Positions 49,338 to 60,450 are shown, numbered from the stretch's first letter. The stretch is DNA of 64,000 nucleotides from Alphaproteobacteria bacterium (GCA_028277405.1 JANQGH010000005.1:1-64000), one strand, 5' to 3'. A program made the numbers and translations. The notes: generated by a model not told the origin, from the letters alone.

Positions 49338-51287
49338 ATGGCCACAAAGGCGACCAACACGGCCGAAACCAGCCAGACGCAAGAAGACAGCGCCGATGGC
49401 GCGCTGATGGACAAGACCGCCCAGGCGGTCAAGAAGCTGATCGCACGGGCGAAGGAGCGGGGCTACGTCACCTATGACGAGCTGAACGCCGTCTTGCCGT
49501 CCGACCAGACCTCGTCTGAGCAGATTGAGGACGTGATGGCCGCCCTGTCGGAAATGGGCATCAATGTCATCGAGAATGAGGAACAGGACGACGTCGCCTC
49601 CGCCGACAATAAGGAGGAGGAAGAGGGCCGCTCCGCCGGCAACCTGAACGACGACGATGTCGGGCGTACGGACGACCCCGTACGTATGTACCTGCGCGAA
49701 ATGGGCTCGGTCGAGCTGCTGAGCCGCGAGGGCGAGATTGCCATCGCCAAGCGCATCGAGGCCGGCCGCGAGATGATGATCGGCGGCATCTGCGAGTCGC
49801 CGCTGACGATCCGCGCCATCATTCAGTGGCACAACGCCCTGAAGGACGAGAAGATGTTGCTGCGCGACATCATCGACCTCGACGCGACCTACGGTGCCGG
49901 CCCGGAAAGCGGCGGCGCGCCGATGGAGGCGGACAACGACAACGAGGCCGAGGACGGCGACGAGGAAGAGGAGTCGTCCGACAGCAGCGATAACAACGAC
50001 GATGACGAGGATGACGAGGGCGGCCCGTCGCTGTCCGCGATGGAAGAAGAACTGAAGCCCCGCGTCCTGGAAACCTTCGACAAGATCGAGGCGACGTACG
50101 CCAAGCTGCACAAGCTGCAGGAACAGCGCATGGCGCAGATGCAGCAGGGCGAAAAGCCGGCCAAACAGTCCGACGTTCGCTACGGCAAGCTGAAGCACCA
50201 GCTGGTTGAGTTGATGGAGGGCATCCACCTCAACAACAACCGCATCGAGCAGCTGATGGATCAGCTTTACGGCCTGAACCGCGCGCTCGTGGGCATGGAA
50301 GGCAAGCTGCTGCGGCTGGCGCTGAACAACAAGGTGTCGCGCGAAAGCTTCCTCGACAACTATTACGGCCGCGAACTGGACCCCAGCTGGTTGGACCATG
50401 TCGGCGGGCTCGACAAAAAATGGTCCGCGTTCGTGGAACGTCATACGGACGAGATCGGCCAGATCAGAACCGATGTCGGGTCCCTGTCGGAGCGGGCGGC
50501 GTTGCCTATTGCCGAGTTCCGGCGCGTGGTCTCGACCGTTCAAAAGGGCGAGCGCGAGGCCGGGCGGGCGAAGAAGGAGATGGTCGAGGCCAACCTGCGC
50601 CTGGTGATTTCCATCGCCAAGAAATACACCAATCGCGGCCTGCAATTCCTGGACCTGATCCAGGAAGGCAATATCGGCCTGATGAAGGCGGTCGATAAGT
50701 TCGAGTATCGCCGCGGCTATAAGTTCTCGACCTACGCTACCTGGTGGATCCGCCAGGCCATCACCCGCTCGATCGCCGACCAGGCGCGCACCATCCGCAT
50801 CCCGGTCCATATGATCGAGACGATCAACAAGCTGGTCCGCACCTCGCGCCAGATGCTGCACGAGATCGGCCGCGAGCCGACGCCGGAGGAGCTTGCCGAG
50901 CGGCTGATGATGCCGCTGGAAAAGGTCCGCAAGGTCTTGAAGATCGCCAAGGAGCCGATCTCGCTGGAAACCCCGATCGGCGACGAGGAAGACAGCCATC
51001 TGGGTGATTTCATCGAGGACAAGAACGCCGTCCAGCCCCTGGACGCGGCGATCCAGGCCAATCTGCGCGAAACCACGACGCGTGTGCTGGCCAGCCTGAC
51101 CGCGCGCGAGGAACGGGTCTTGCGCATGCGCTTCGGCATCGGCATGAACACCGACCACACGCTGGAGGAAGTCGGCCAGCAGTTCAGCGTCACGCGTGAG
51201 CGCATCCGGCAGATCGAGGCCAAGGCTCTGCGCAAGCTGAAGCACCCGTCGCGCAGCCGCAAGCTGCGCAGTTTCCTCGACAGTTAG
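49338..51287 (+). CDS. rpoD: Primary sigma factor RpoD (sigma-70)
   Basis: Housekeeping sigma factor. 649 residues: region 1.1 (about 25-90), region 1.2 ([21 protein letters not shown]), a long non-conserved region with an unusually acidic Asp/Glu/Asn/Ser stretch (about 188-232), region 2 ([20 protein letters not shown], then [17 protein letters not shown]), region 3 and region 4 ([20 protein letters not shown]). AAGGGG precedes ATG 49338. The 192-base gap after dnaG holds no feature I can name. A perfect hairpin and a tRNA gene follow. Confidence 0.97.
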   Translation: MATKATNTAETSQTQEDSADGALMDKTAQAVKKLIARAKERGYVTYDELNAVLPSDQTSSEQIEDVMAALSEMGINVIENEEQDDVASADNKEEEEGRSAGNLNDDDVGRTDDPVRMYLREMGSVELLSREGEIAIAKRIEAGREMMIGGICESPLTIRAIIQWHNALKDEKMLLRDIIDLDATYGAGPESGGAPMEADNDNEAEDGDEEEESSDSSDNNDDDEDDEGGPSLSAMEEELKPRVLETFDKIEATYAKLHKLQEQRMAQMQQGEKPAKQSDVRYGKLKHQLVELMEGIHLNNNRIEQLMDQLYGLNRALVGMEGKLLRLALNNKVSRESFLDNYYGRELDPSWLDHVGGLDKKWSAFVERHTDEIGQIRTDVGSLSERAALPIAEFRRVVSTVQKGEREAGRAKKEMVEANLRLVISIAKKYTNRGLQFLDLIQEGNIGLMKAVDKFEYRRGYKFSTYATWWIRQAITRSIADQARTIRIPVHMIETINKLVRTSRQMLHEIGREPTPEELAERLMMPLEKVRKVLKIAKEPISLETPIGDEEDSHLGDFIEDKNAVQPLDAAIQANLRETTTRVLASLTAREERVLRMRFGIGMNTDHTLEEVGQQFSVTRERIRQIEAKALRKLKHPSRSRKLRSFLDS

Positions 51288-51314
51288 GTCATCTCCAATC
51301 TGGCGGAAGCCGCC

Positions 51315-51335
51315 CGACGGTGCTAAGCACCGTCG
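51315..51335 (+). other. Perfect 9-bp hairpin between rpoD and the tRNA gene
   Basis: CGACGGTGC-TAA-GCACCGTCG: perfect 9-base arms and a 3-base loop. It lies 27 bases after the rpoD stop and 5 bases before the tRNA. There is no T run, so it is not a classic terminator; it may guide RNA processing or protect the rpoD 3' end. Confidence 0.6.
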
Positions 51336-51340
51336 CCGGA

Positions 51341-51417
51341 GGGCCTGTAGCTCAATTGGTTAGAGCCGACCGCTCATAACGGTCTGGTTGCAGGTTCGAG
51401 TCCTGCCGGGCCCACCA
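51341..51417 (+). tRNA. tRNA-Ile2 (CAU anticodon, lysidine type)
   Basis: A 77-base tRNA with encoded CCA. Acceptor GGGCCTG/CGGGCCC, D-arm GCTC...GAGC, anticodon stem GACCG/CGGTC with loop CTCATAA (anticodon CAT at 51375-51377), T-arm GCAGGTTCGAGTCCTGC, discriminator A. Bases C4 and C5, paired with G69 and G68, are the TilS identity pairs that separate isoleucine tRNA(CAU) from elongator tRNA-Met, and the acceptor differs from the usual alphaproteobacterial tRNA-Met. The C34 would become lysidine and read AUA. Not an initiator: it lacks the three G-C pairs of the initiator anticodon stem. Confidence 0.9.
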
Positions 51418-51486
51418 TCGTTTCGAACTTTTCTGACGCCGGTGCCCAGTGCGCCAAAGCCTCGCCCCAACTCAGCGATCACGACC

Positions 51487-53166
<1,680 letters not shown>

Positions 53167-53176
53167 GGACCCAGCG

Positions 53177-53809
53177 CTAACCGCTGGCCTGGTTGACGTT
53201 GTCCTGCATCAGGTTCAACAGTGCGTCGATCGAGCCGCCATTGCGCTGGATGATCGAGGAAAACTCGCTGCGCTGGGTGGCGGCCATGCTGACGCCTTCA
53301 ATGACGACATCCAGTATCTTGTAGTTGCCGCCGCCATAGTCGCGGACCCGCCAGTCGACCGCGATCGGCGGGGCACCGCCGGTCTGGATGATCTGCGACT
53401 GCACGATCACGTCGCTGTCGCCATCGGCCCGGCTGCCGTCGATCTGGAAGGTCTGGCCCACATCATAGCCGACAAACCGGCGGGTGTAGGTCCGCACCAC
53501 CATCTCGGTGAACAGGTCGGTATAGGTCGTCTGCTGGCTGGGCGTGGCCTGGTTCCAATACCGGCCCAGCACGAACCGTCCGATCGTCGGCATGTCGAAG
53601 TTCTGGATGAACAGCGGCCGTAACTGTGGCAGCGCCTGATTGAAGGTCGGATCGCTGCTCAGCACTGCCAGCGTGTTATCGCCCAAGGTCTGCATGAAGC
53701 TTCGCGCGGCGGCCTGGTCGGCCTCCGCCGCGGCTGTGCGCACCAGACCGGTTGCGCTGAGGGCCAGCATCATGGCGGCCATCAGGCCGCAGAACGTGCG
53801 ACGGTTCAT
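53177..53809 (-). CDS. mlaC: Periplasmic phospholipid-transport protein MlaC
   Basis: Carries phospholipid between MlaA in the outer membrane and the MlaFEDB complex in the inner membrane. 210 residues from ATG 53809: signal peptide (cleavage near RTAAAEADQ) and then the MlaC/Ttg2 domain with LRPLFIQNFDMPTIGRFVLGRYW, YTDLFTEMVVRTYTRRF and the VDWRVRDYGGGNYKILDVVIEG strand pair. The long upstream frame is only the antisense of mlaA. It follows mlaA by 43 bases; the mlaFED genes are not here. Confidence 0.92.
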   Translation of the reverse strand: MNRRTFCGLMAAMMLALSATGLVRTAAAEADQAAARSFMQTLGDNTLAVLSSDPTFNQALPQLRPLFIQNFDMPTIGRFVLGRYWNQATPSQQTTYTDLFTEMVVRTYTRRFVGYDVGQTFQIDGSRADGDSDVIVQSQIIQTGGAPPIAVDWRVRDYGGGNYKILDVVIEGVSMAATQRSEFSSIIQRNGGSIDALLNLMQDNVNQASG

Positions 53810-53852
53810 GCCTTGCTCCACCTTCGCTGATAACAATTTGAGTATTCGGCCA

Positions 53853-54698
53853 TTACGGCGAAACGAAGTCGTCGGCCCCGGGCAGGTCGCCGCCGCCGCT
53901 CGGAGCGCCCGGCGAGATGAACTCGTCGGCGCCTGGCGCATCGGAGCTGGCCTCCGCCTCTGCCTCGCTGTCGCGGATCTGGGCGTTGCGGAACTGCTGA
54001 TAGATCGAGCGGACGGACGCATAGTAGTCCAAAGACGATGCCCGAATGTCCTCGATCGTATCCAGGTTGCGCGCGCGCGCATCGATCGCCGACAGAATGC
54101 CGCGGCCCACGATGAACCAGATGCCATCTTCGTGCTGCGCCGCGATGATGTCGAACGGATCGGCATAGGCGTCGACGGCGGTGCCCACCGCATCGCGGAA
54201 GTTGGACGGGCCCAGGAAGGGGATCACCAGATAGGGACCTTCCTCGACGCCCCAGACGGCCAGCGTCTGGCCGAAATCCTCGTCCTGGAACTCGTAGCCG
54301 TTCAATTCGGCGACATCGACGAGCCCGCCCACGCCGGCGATCGAGTTGATGAAGAAGCGCGCGGCGGCGTTCTCCGCGCCGTCCCAATCGCCTTGCAGCA
54401 CTTCGTTGGCGAAGATGACGGGCGTGCGCAAGTTGCGCAGAAAGTTCGTCACGCCGTCTTGCAGCGGCGGCGGCACGATCTCGGCATAGCCGCGCGCGAC
54501 AGGCTCCAGGATGACGTCGTCCACGGCCGTATTGAAATCGAAGATGACCCGGTTGACCGGCTCCAGCGGGTCGTAGACCTCGCCCGCGTCGGCAACCTGG
54601 GCCTGCGGTGCGGCGCAGCCCACGGTCAGACCGCACAGCAATCCCGCGGCGGTCGCGCGCGCGCCTCGGCGCATGAGGTGTCGGGTGCGATGTGTCAT
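53853..54698 (-). CDS. mlaA: Outer-membrane phospholipid-transport lipoprotein MlaA
   Basis: Removes misplaced phospholipid from the outer leaflet. 281 residues from ATG 54698: lipobox LTVGC, then the MlaA/VacJ core DPLEPVNRVIFDFN, the NFLRNLRTPVIFANEVLQGD segment and GPYLVIPFLGPSNFRD. After the core is a low-complexity tail with two related blocks, PGADEFISP and PGADDFVSP, ending the protein. A TTG lies 12 bases upstream; the ATG is preferred. It heads the mlaA-mlaC pair. Confidence 0.93.
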   Translation of the reverse strand: MTHRTRHLMRRGARATAAGLLCGLTVGCAAPQAQVADAGEVYDPLEPVNRVIFDFNTAVDDVILEPVARGYAEIVPPPLQDGVTNFLRNLRTPVIFANEVLQGDWDGAENAAARFFINSIAGVGGLVDVAELNGYEFQDEDFGQTLAVWGVEEGPYLVIPFLGPSNFRDAVGTAVDAYADPFDIIAAQHEDGIWFIVGRGILSAIDARARNLDTIEDIRASSLDYYASVRSIYQQFRNAQIRDSEAEAEASSDAPGADEFISPGAPSGGGDLPGADDFVSP

Positions 54699-55014
54699 GC
54701 CTGTTCTCAATCCAGCCCGCGATTCACTGATCTTTCAGGACATTACCGTTCGCCTGAGTGCGGCGGCAACTCTAGTGCCAATCGCAACAGTGTCTAGCTA
54801 ATCCGTCTGCTTTGGGGTGTGGCAGCGGTCACAATGAGCAAAAGAAGCGATCTGAAGGGCATTGGCGGCAAGAATGTGTCGACGACGGCTCGGCACCTCG
54901 GTACATGCGCTGCCAACGCCATCTTTCATAAACATATCTTTATATTTTTCTGGAAATCACATCCGTGTTGCCGTAAGAGTCCCGCTCCTTCGACAGCAAG
55001 ACGGGGCTGCCGGC
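54699..55014. other. 316-base divergent intergenic region (mlaA / methionine operon)
   Basis: No convincing gene. Near the methionine side is an AT-rich patch unlike its surroundings: ATCTTTCATA (54921-54930) and ATATCTTTATAT (54934-54945), two related elements 15 bases apart, followed by ATTTTTCTGGAAAT. This looks like an operator for the ArsR-type regulator that starts at 55015, with which it would be autoregulatory. The mlaA side shows no promoter I can fix. Confidence 0.45.
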
Positions 55015-56019
55015 ATGGACATATTGCTGAATGGCCTGAAGGCGGCCGCCGAACCGACGCGTTTGCGCATCATGGCCCTGTGTGCCGATGGCGAACTGAC
55101 GGTCAGCGAACTGACCCAGATCCTCGGCCAGAGCCAGCCGCGCGTCTCTCGCCATCTGAAGCTGCTGTGCGATGCGGGCCTGTTGGAGCGTCATCGCGAG
55201 GGCACCTCGGCCTATTTCCGGCTGGCCGATCGGGACCAGGGCGGGCGGCTTGCCGAAGCGCTGACCGCGCTGTTGCCGGCCGACGACAGCCAGGTTCTTT
55301 CAGACCGGGTGCGACACGACGCGATCCGGCGCGCGCGGGCCGAACGGGCGGCGGCGTACTTCCGGGCAAACGCCGATCATTGGGATGAGCTGCGCCGCAT
55401 GCATGTGGACGACGAGCGGGTGGAACGCGCCATGTGCGACGCCTTGCCGTCCGAACGGGTCGGCAACCTGGTCGATCTCGGCACCGGCACCGGCCGCATG
55501 CTGGCGATCACGGCGGACCGTGCCGACCGGGCGGTCGGCATCGACCAGTCCCGCGAAATGCTGGCCCTGGCCCGCGCCGGTTTGGACAGGGCCGGGCTGA
55601 GGCACTGCCAGGTGCGCCAGGGCGATGTTCTGGCGCTGCCCTTGGCGGCCGCCAGCGTGGACGTCGCGATCATGCACCAGGTTCTGCATTACATCGACCG
55701 GCCCGCCGAGGCGCTGGCCGAGGCGGCCCGCGTCCTGAAGCCGGGCGGCCGGCTGCTGATTGCCGATTTCGCCCGCCATGATCTGGACGGTTTGCGCGAG
55801 GATCACGCCCATCGCTGGCTGGGGTTCGACCTTGCGGATATGAAACGATGGCTCGCCGAGGCCGGCTTCGACGCGGCCGATCCCCTGGCCCTGCCCGGCG
55901 ACCGCTTGACCGTGCTGCTGTGGAACGCGAAACGCCGCCAAAGCGCGGAACTGAAGCCGTTGCCCCGCGTCACGGCAACGCCCGAACCCAACCTGCGCGA
56001 CAGCGGAGAGGTTGCCTGA
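55015..56019 (+). CDS. ArsR-type regulator fused to a SAM methyltransferase, methionine operon
   Basis: A 334-residue two-domain protein. Residues 1-~95 are a winged helix of the ArsR/SmtB type (LTVSELTQILGQSQPRVSRHLKLLCDAGL) with no thiol metal-binding motif. Residues about 105-334 form a class I SAM methyltransferase fold (VDLGTGTGRM, GIDQSREMLALAR, VLKPGGRLLIADF). It stands first in an operon with metF and metH, so S-adenosyl-homocysteine or SAM is the likely signal, as for SahR. ATG 55015 (MDILLNGLKAAAEPTRLRI) is the family start. The metF gene follows after 3 bases. Whether the methyltransferase domain has enzymatic activity is unknown. Confidence 0.85.
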   Translation: MDILLNGLKAAAEPTRLRIMALCADGELTVSELTQILGQSQPRVSRHLKLLCDAGLLERHREGTSAYFRLADRDQGGRLAEALTALLPADDSQVLSDRVRHDAIRRARAERAAAYFRANADHWDELRRMHVDDERVERAMCDALPSERVGNLVDLGTGTGRMLAITADRADRAVGIDQSREMLALARAGLDRAGLRHCQVRQGDVLALPLAAASVDVAIMHQVLHYIDRPAEALAEAARVLKPGGRLLIADFARHDLDGLREDHAHRWLGFDLADMKRWLAEAGFDAADPLALPGDRLTVLLWNAKRRQSAELKPLPRVTATPEPNLRDSGEVA

Positions 56020-56022
56020 GCC

Positions 56023-56913
56023 ATGTCCAACGCCGTTGCTGCCACCAGCCGCGAACCGATCGTCAGCTTTGAGTTCTTTCCGCCCAAGACGCCGGGCATG
56101 GAGACCACCTTGGCGGCCACCCTGGAAAGGCTGGTGCCGTTGCACCCCGACTTCGTCTCCGTGACCTATGGCGCGGGCGGATCGACGCGGGAAAAGACGC
56201 TGGAAACGATCGAAGGGATCAAACGCGAAACCACGCTGCAGGTGGCGGGCCATCTGACCTGTGTCGGCGCGCCGCGTGACAGGATCGACGCGATCGCGCG
56301 CCGGTACTGGGACATGGGCGTGCGCCACGTGGTCGCCCTGCGCGGCGATTTGCCCGATACGGATGCCGCCTACCAGCCCCGACCCGACGGCTATGCCTAC
56401 GCTGCCGATCTGGTCGCGGGCCTGAAGCGGGTCGCCGGTTTTGAGATCAGCGTCGCCGCCTATCCGGAGGTGCATCCGGCGGCGGTCAGCCCGGCGGCCG
56501 ACCTGGAGAACCTGAAGCGCAAGGTGGATGCCGGGGCCGATCGGGCAATCACGCAGTTTTTCTTCAACAACACCGTCTTTCTGCGGTTTCGCGACCGGGT
56601 CGCGGCGGCCGGCATCGATGTACCCCTGGTGCCGGGCATCCTGCCGATCAGCAACTTCGCGCGCGCCAAGACCTTTGCCGAGATGTGCGGCGCCAGCGTT
56701 CCGGCCCGCATGCACGCGCTGTTCGACGGGCTTGACGACGATCCGGAGGCGCGCCAGCGCCAGGCCGTTGCGGTGGCCGCCGAACAGTGTTTGGACCTGC
56801 GGCGGCATGGCGTCGACGAGTTCCATTTTTACACGCTCAACCGCGCCGAACTGACCTTGGCAGTCTGCGCGGCGTTGGGCCTGCGCGCTAAAACAACGAA
56901 CGTCGCCGCTTAA
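56023..56913 (+). CDS. metF: 5,10-methylenetetrahydrofolate reductase
   Basis: Makes 5-methyl-THF for methionine synthase. 296 residues: FAD-dependent barrel starting with SFEFFPPKTPGME, VTYGAGGSTR, the folate-binding loop LRGDLPD and ITQFFFNNTVFLRFRD. Placed 3 bases after the regulator gene and 39 bases before metH, one pathway step from its partner. Confidence 0.96.
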   Translation: MSNAVAATSREPIVSFEFFPPKTPGMETTLAATLERLVPLHPDFVSVTYGAGGSTREKTLETIEGIKRETTLQVAGHLTCVGAPRDRIDAIARRYWDMGVRHVVALRGDLPDTDAAYQPRPDGYAYAADLVAGLKRVAGFEISVAAYPEVHPAAVSPAADLENLKRKVDAGADRAITQFFFNNTVFLRFRDRVAAAGIDVPLVPGILPISNFARAKTFAEMCGASVPARMHALFDGLDDDPEARQRQAVAVAAEQCLDLRRHGVDEFHFYTLNRAELTLAVCAALGLRAKTTNVAA

Positions 56914-56952
56914 TCAGCGCCCGACCGCAAGACATTCCAGAGGACCCCCGCC

Positions 56953-59900
56953 TTGCCGCACATTCTTGATATCTTGAACGAACGCGTTCTCTTGAACGAC
57001 GGCGCCATGGGCAGCCGCGTTCAGGCGATCGACCTGGATATCGATGCCGACTATCTGGGCCAGGAGAACTGCACCGAGATTCTGACCCGCTCGCGGCCCG
57101 ATGTCGTGCGCGATATCCATCTCGGCTATCTGCGCGCCGGTGCGGATTGCGTCCAGACCAACACTTTCGGCGGCTCGCCGATCACGCTGGGTGAGTTCGG
57201 GTTGGCCGATGACGCCTTCGACCTCAACAAGCGCTCGGCGGAACTGGCGCGCGAGGTGCTGGAAATCCATGGGGCCGAGGTGAAGGACGGCCGCGACCGG
57301 TTCGTGCTCGGCTCGGTCGGGCCGGGTACCCGGCTGCCCAGCCTCGGCCACGTTGCCTATGACCCGCTGCAGGAGGCGCTAACCATCCAATCGCGCGGGC
57401 TGATCGCCGGCGGCGTCGACGCCATACTGATCGAAACCTGCCAGGACCCCTTGCAGATCAAGGCGGCCATCAACGGCGCGAAGGCGGCGCGCGAGGAAGC
57501 GGCGACCGACACGCCGATCTTCGTGCAAGTGACCGTGGAGACGACGGGCACGCTGCTGGTCGGCGCCGACATCGCGGCAGCCGCCACCGTCATTCACGCC
57601 ATGGGGGCCGATCTCGTCGGCCTCAATTGCGCCACCGGCCCGCAGGAGATGGCTGAGCACATCAAGTGGCTGGCGGAAAACTGGCCGAAGCTGATCTCGG
57701 TCCAGCCCAACGCCGGCCTGCCGGAGCTGGTGGACGGGAAGACCCACTATCCGCTCGGGCCGCAGGAACTGGCCCAGTGGCTGGAACGGTACCTGCGCGA
57801 GGACGGTCTGAACCTGATCGGCGGCTGCTGCGGCACCAATATCGAGCACATCCAGGCGCTGGACGGCATGCTGCGAAACCTGGCCGAGGATGGCTATCGG
57901 CCCCGGCCGATCGCGCGATTGTCCGACTGGGTGCCGTCGCTGGCCTCGCTCTACAGCCAGGTGCCGCTGCGCCAGGAAAACGCCTATCTGTCGATCGGCG
58001 AACGCTGCAACGCCAACGGCTCGAAGAAGTTCCGCGAGCTGCAGGCCGCCGGCGATTGGGAGGCCTGCGTCGCCATCGGCAAGACCCAGGTGAAGGAAGG
58101 CAGCCATACGCTGGATGTCTGCACCGCCTATGTCGGCCGCGACGAGATCGCCGACATGACCGAGGTGCTGACCCGCCTGACCGGTGCGGTTACCGCGCCG
58201 CTGGTCATCGATTCGACCGAATACCCGGTGCTGGAGGCGGGCCTGAAGCTCTATGGCGGCAAGGGGGTCATCAACTCGATCAACTTCGAGGATGGTGAGG
58301 AGCCTGCGGCCGACAAGCTGAAGCTGGCCCGCAAGTACGGCGCCGCCGTCGTCGCCCTGACGATCGACGAAGAGGGCATGGCCAAGGATGCCGAGGGCAA
58401 GCTGCGCATCGCCCATCGGCTTTACGACTTCTCGGTCAATCAGCATGGGTTGCCGGCGCATGATCTGATGTTCGATCCGCTGACCTTCACCATCTGCACC
58501 GGCAACGAGGACGATCGCCAGCTGGGCATCGCCACCCTCGACGCGATCGAGCGCATCGCCGAGGAATTGCCCGACTGTCAGATCATCTTGGGCCTGTCCA
58601 ACATCTCCTTCGGGCTGAATCCGGCGGCCAGGCATGTCTTGAACTCGGTCTTCCTGGATCACGCCCTGAAGCGCGGCCTGACCGGTGCCATCGTGCATCT
58701 GTCGAAAATCATGCCGCTGCACGCCATTCCTGCCGAAGAGGTGAAGGCGGCCGAAGACCTGATCTTCGACCGTCGGGCGGAGGGCTACGATCCGCTGGAG
58801 GCCTTCATCGCCCTGTTCGAGGGCCGCCAGGGCCAGAAGGTGGAAAAGCGGCCGAAGGCGACCACGGTCGAGGAACGGCTGAAGGACCGTATCGTCGATG
58901 GCGATCGCCAGGGCCTGACCGACGACCTCGACGTGGCGCTGAAGACCTACCCGCCGCTCGACATCATCAACAGCCATTTGCTGGACGGCATGAAGGTGGT
59001 CGGCGATCTGTTCGGCGCCGGCAAGATGCAACTGCCCTTCGTCTTGAAATCCGCCGAGACCATGAAAACGGCCGTCGCCTATCTGGAACCGATGATGGAG
59101 CGGGTCGAGGGGCAGGAGAAGGGCACGATCGTTCTGGCCACGGTGAAGGGCGACGTTCACGACATCGGCAAGAACCTGGTCGACATCATCCTGACCAACA
59201 ACGGCTACAAGGTGGTCAATCTCGGCATCAAGCAGCCCATCGCCTCGATCATCAGCGCGGCGAAGGAACATGACGCCGACGCGGTCGGCATGTCCGGCCT
59301 GCTGGTCAAATCGACCGTGGTGATGCGTGAAAACCTGCTCGAGATGACCCGCGAGGGCATGGATGTGCCCGTGCTGCTGGGCGGGGCGGCCCTGACGCGC
59401 GGCTATGTCGAACAGGATTGCCGGGCCGCCTATGGCGCCGGCCGGGTCGCCTACGCCCGCGACGCCTTCGATGGGCTGGATCTGATGGCCAAGGTCGCCG
59501 ACGGCGCCTTCGACAGCCATATCGAGGCGCGCGAGAAAAAACGGCAAGGCAAACCGTCGAACCAGAACCGCAAGCTGGGAAGGGCGGTTCGGCCGGTGGT
59601 CGATGTCGACCTGGAGGCCGCGCGCGCCCGCCGCAAGCGCCTGACCGACGACGTGCCGGTGCCCTTGCCACCCTTCTGGGGTGCCCGCACGGTCGAACGG
59701 GTGCCGCTGAAGTCTCTGCTGCCGTTCTTGAACGAACGCATGCTCTATCAGCTGCAATGGGGCTATCGCAAAGACGGCAAGCGGCTGGGCGAGTATATGC
59801 GCTGGGCACGCTCGGAGTTGCGGCCGATCCTGACCGACCTGATCGACCGGTCGGAGGAGGAGAACATCCTGCAGCCGCGTGCCGTTTACGGCTATTGGCA

Positions 59901-60450
59901 ATGCGCGGCGGAGGCCAACGACGTCATCCTGTTCGAAGAGAATGGCGGCACCGAGGTCGCCCGCTTCACCTTGCCGCGCCAGTCGAAAGCCGACGGTGAA
60001 TGCATCGCCGATTTCTTCCGCGATGTCGATGACGAGGAGCGCGACGTCATCGGGTTGCAGGTCGTGACCATGGGCCAGCACGCCTCGGACGTGGCGCGCG
60101 ACTGGTTTGCGGACAACAAGTATCAGGATTACCTCTACCTGCACGGCCTGTCGGTCGAAATGGCCGAGGCCATGGCTGAATATGTCCACAAGCGCATTCG
60201 CGCCGAGCTGGGCTTCGCCGCGGAGGACGATCGCGACATCGATCGCATGTTGAGCCAGGGCTATCACGGCAGCCGCTATTCCTTCGGCTATCCGGCCTGC
60301 CCGAACCTGGAGGACCAGATCCCGCTGCTGGACTTGCTGAAGGCGGACCGAATCGGGGTGGAGATCAGCGACGAGTTCCAACTGCATCCCGAACAGTCGA
60401 CCAGCGCCATCGTCGTGCACCATCCAAAGGCCAAATACTTCACGGTCTGA
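56953..60450 (+). CDS. metH: Cobalamin-dependent methionine synthase
   Basis: Transfers the methyl of 5-methyl-THF through cobalamin to homocysteine. The 1165-residue protein has all four modules: homocysteine domain with zinc ligands Cys226, Cys292 and Cys293 (GLNCATGP, GGCCGTN); methyl-THF domain (SIGERCNANGSKKF); cobalamin domain with the axial His736 in GDVHDIGKN; and the C-terminal reactivation domain binding SAM (PSFGYPACPN-like segment RYSFGYPACPN). TTG start with AGGA 9 bases upstream, the only start that keeps the family N-terminus (ERVLLNDGAMGS). Stop at 60450. Confidence 0.96.
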   Translation: MPHILDILNERVLLNDGAMGSRVQAIDLDIDADYLGQENCTEILTRSRPDVVRDIHLGYLRAGADCVQTNTFGGSPITLGEFGLADDAFDLNKRSAELAREVLEIHGAEVKDGRDRFVLGSVGPGTRLPSLGHVAYDPLQEALTIQSRGLIAGGVDAILIETCQDPLQIKAAINGAKAAREEAATDTPIFVQVTVETTGTLLVGADIAAAATVIHAMGADLVGLNCATGPQEMAEHIKWLAENWPKLISVQPNAGLPELVDGKTHYPLGPQELAQWLERYLREDGLNLIGGCCGTNIEHIQALDGMLRNLAEDGYRPRPIARLSDWVPSLASLYSQVPLRQENAYLSIGERCNANGSKKFRELQAAGDWEACVAIGKTQVKEGSHTLDVCTAYVGRDEIADMTEVLTRLTGAVTAPLVIDSTEYPVLEAGLKLYGGKGVINSINFEDGEEPAADKLKLARKYGAAVVALTIDEEGMAKDAEGKLRIAHRLYDFSVNQHGLPAHDLMFDPLTFTICTGNEDDRQLGIATLDAIERIAEELPDCQIILGLSNISFGLNPAARHVLNSVFLDHALKRGLTGAIVHLSKIMPLHAIPAEEVKAAEDLIFDRRAEGYDPLEAFIALFEGRQGQKVEKRPKATTVEERLKDRIVDGDRQGLTDDLDVALKTYPPLDIINSHLLDGMKVVGDLFGAGKMQLPFVLKSAETMKTAVAYLEPMMERVEGQEKGTIVLATVKGDVHDIGKNLVDIILTNNGYKVVNLGIKQPIASIISAAKEHDADAVGMSGLLVKSTVVMRENLLEMTREGMDVPVLLGGAALTRGYVEQDCRAAYGAGRVAYARDAFDGLDLMAKVADGAFDSHIEAREKKRQGKPSNQNRKLGRAVRPVVDVDLEAARARRKRLTDDVPVPLPPFWGARTVERVPLKSLLPFLNERMLYQLQWGYRKDGKRLGEYMRWARSELRPILTDLIDRSEEENILQPRAVYGYWQCAAEANDVILFEENGGTEVARFTLPRQSKADGECIADFFRDVDDEERDVIGLQVVTMGQHASDVARDWFADNKYQDYLYLHGLSVEMAEAMAEYVHKRIRAELGFAAEDDRDIDRMLSQGYHGSRYSFGYPACPNLEDQIPLLDLLKADRIGVEISDEFQLHPEQSTSAIVVHHPKAKYFTV

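Noticed and set aside
48873..51245. Long frame antisense to dnaG and rpoD
   Set aside because: Shadow of two certain housekeeping genes; crosses the gene boundary without any start signal or domain.
51315..51335. Hairpin after rpoD considered as an intrinsic terminator
   Set aside because: Strong stem but no T run after it, and a tRNA begins 5 bases downstream.
51341..51417. tRNA with CAU anticodon considered as tRNA-Met
   Set aside because: C4-G69 and C5-G68 pairs and the acceptor sequence fit tRNA-Ile2; initiator features are absent and the usual elongator tRNA-Met sequence differs.
56914..56952. Cobalamin riboswitch before metH
   Set aside because: The metF-metH gap is only 39 bases, too short; no B12-box-like sequence was seen upstream of the operon either.
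57379..60423. Open frame of about 1000 codons antisense to metH
   Set aside because: It mirrors metH codon for codon, as expected for GC-rich coding DNA with stop-poor antisense frames; its product is rich in Gln/Asp/Gly/Arg with no domain.
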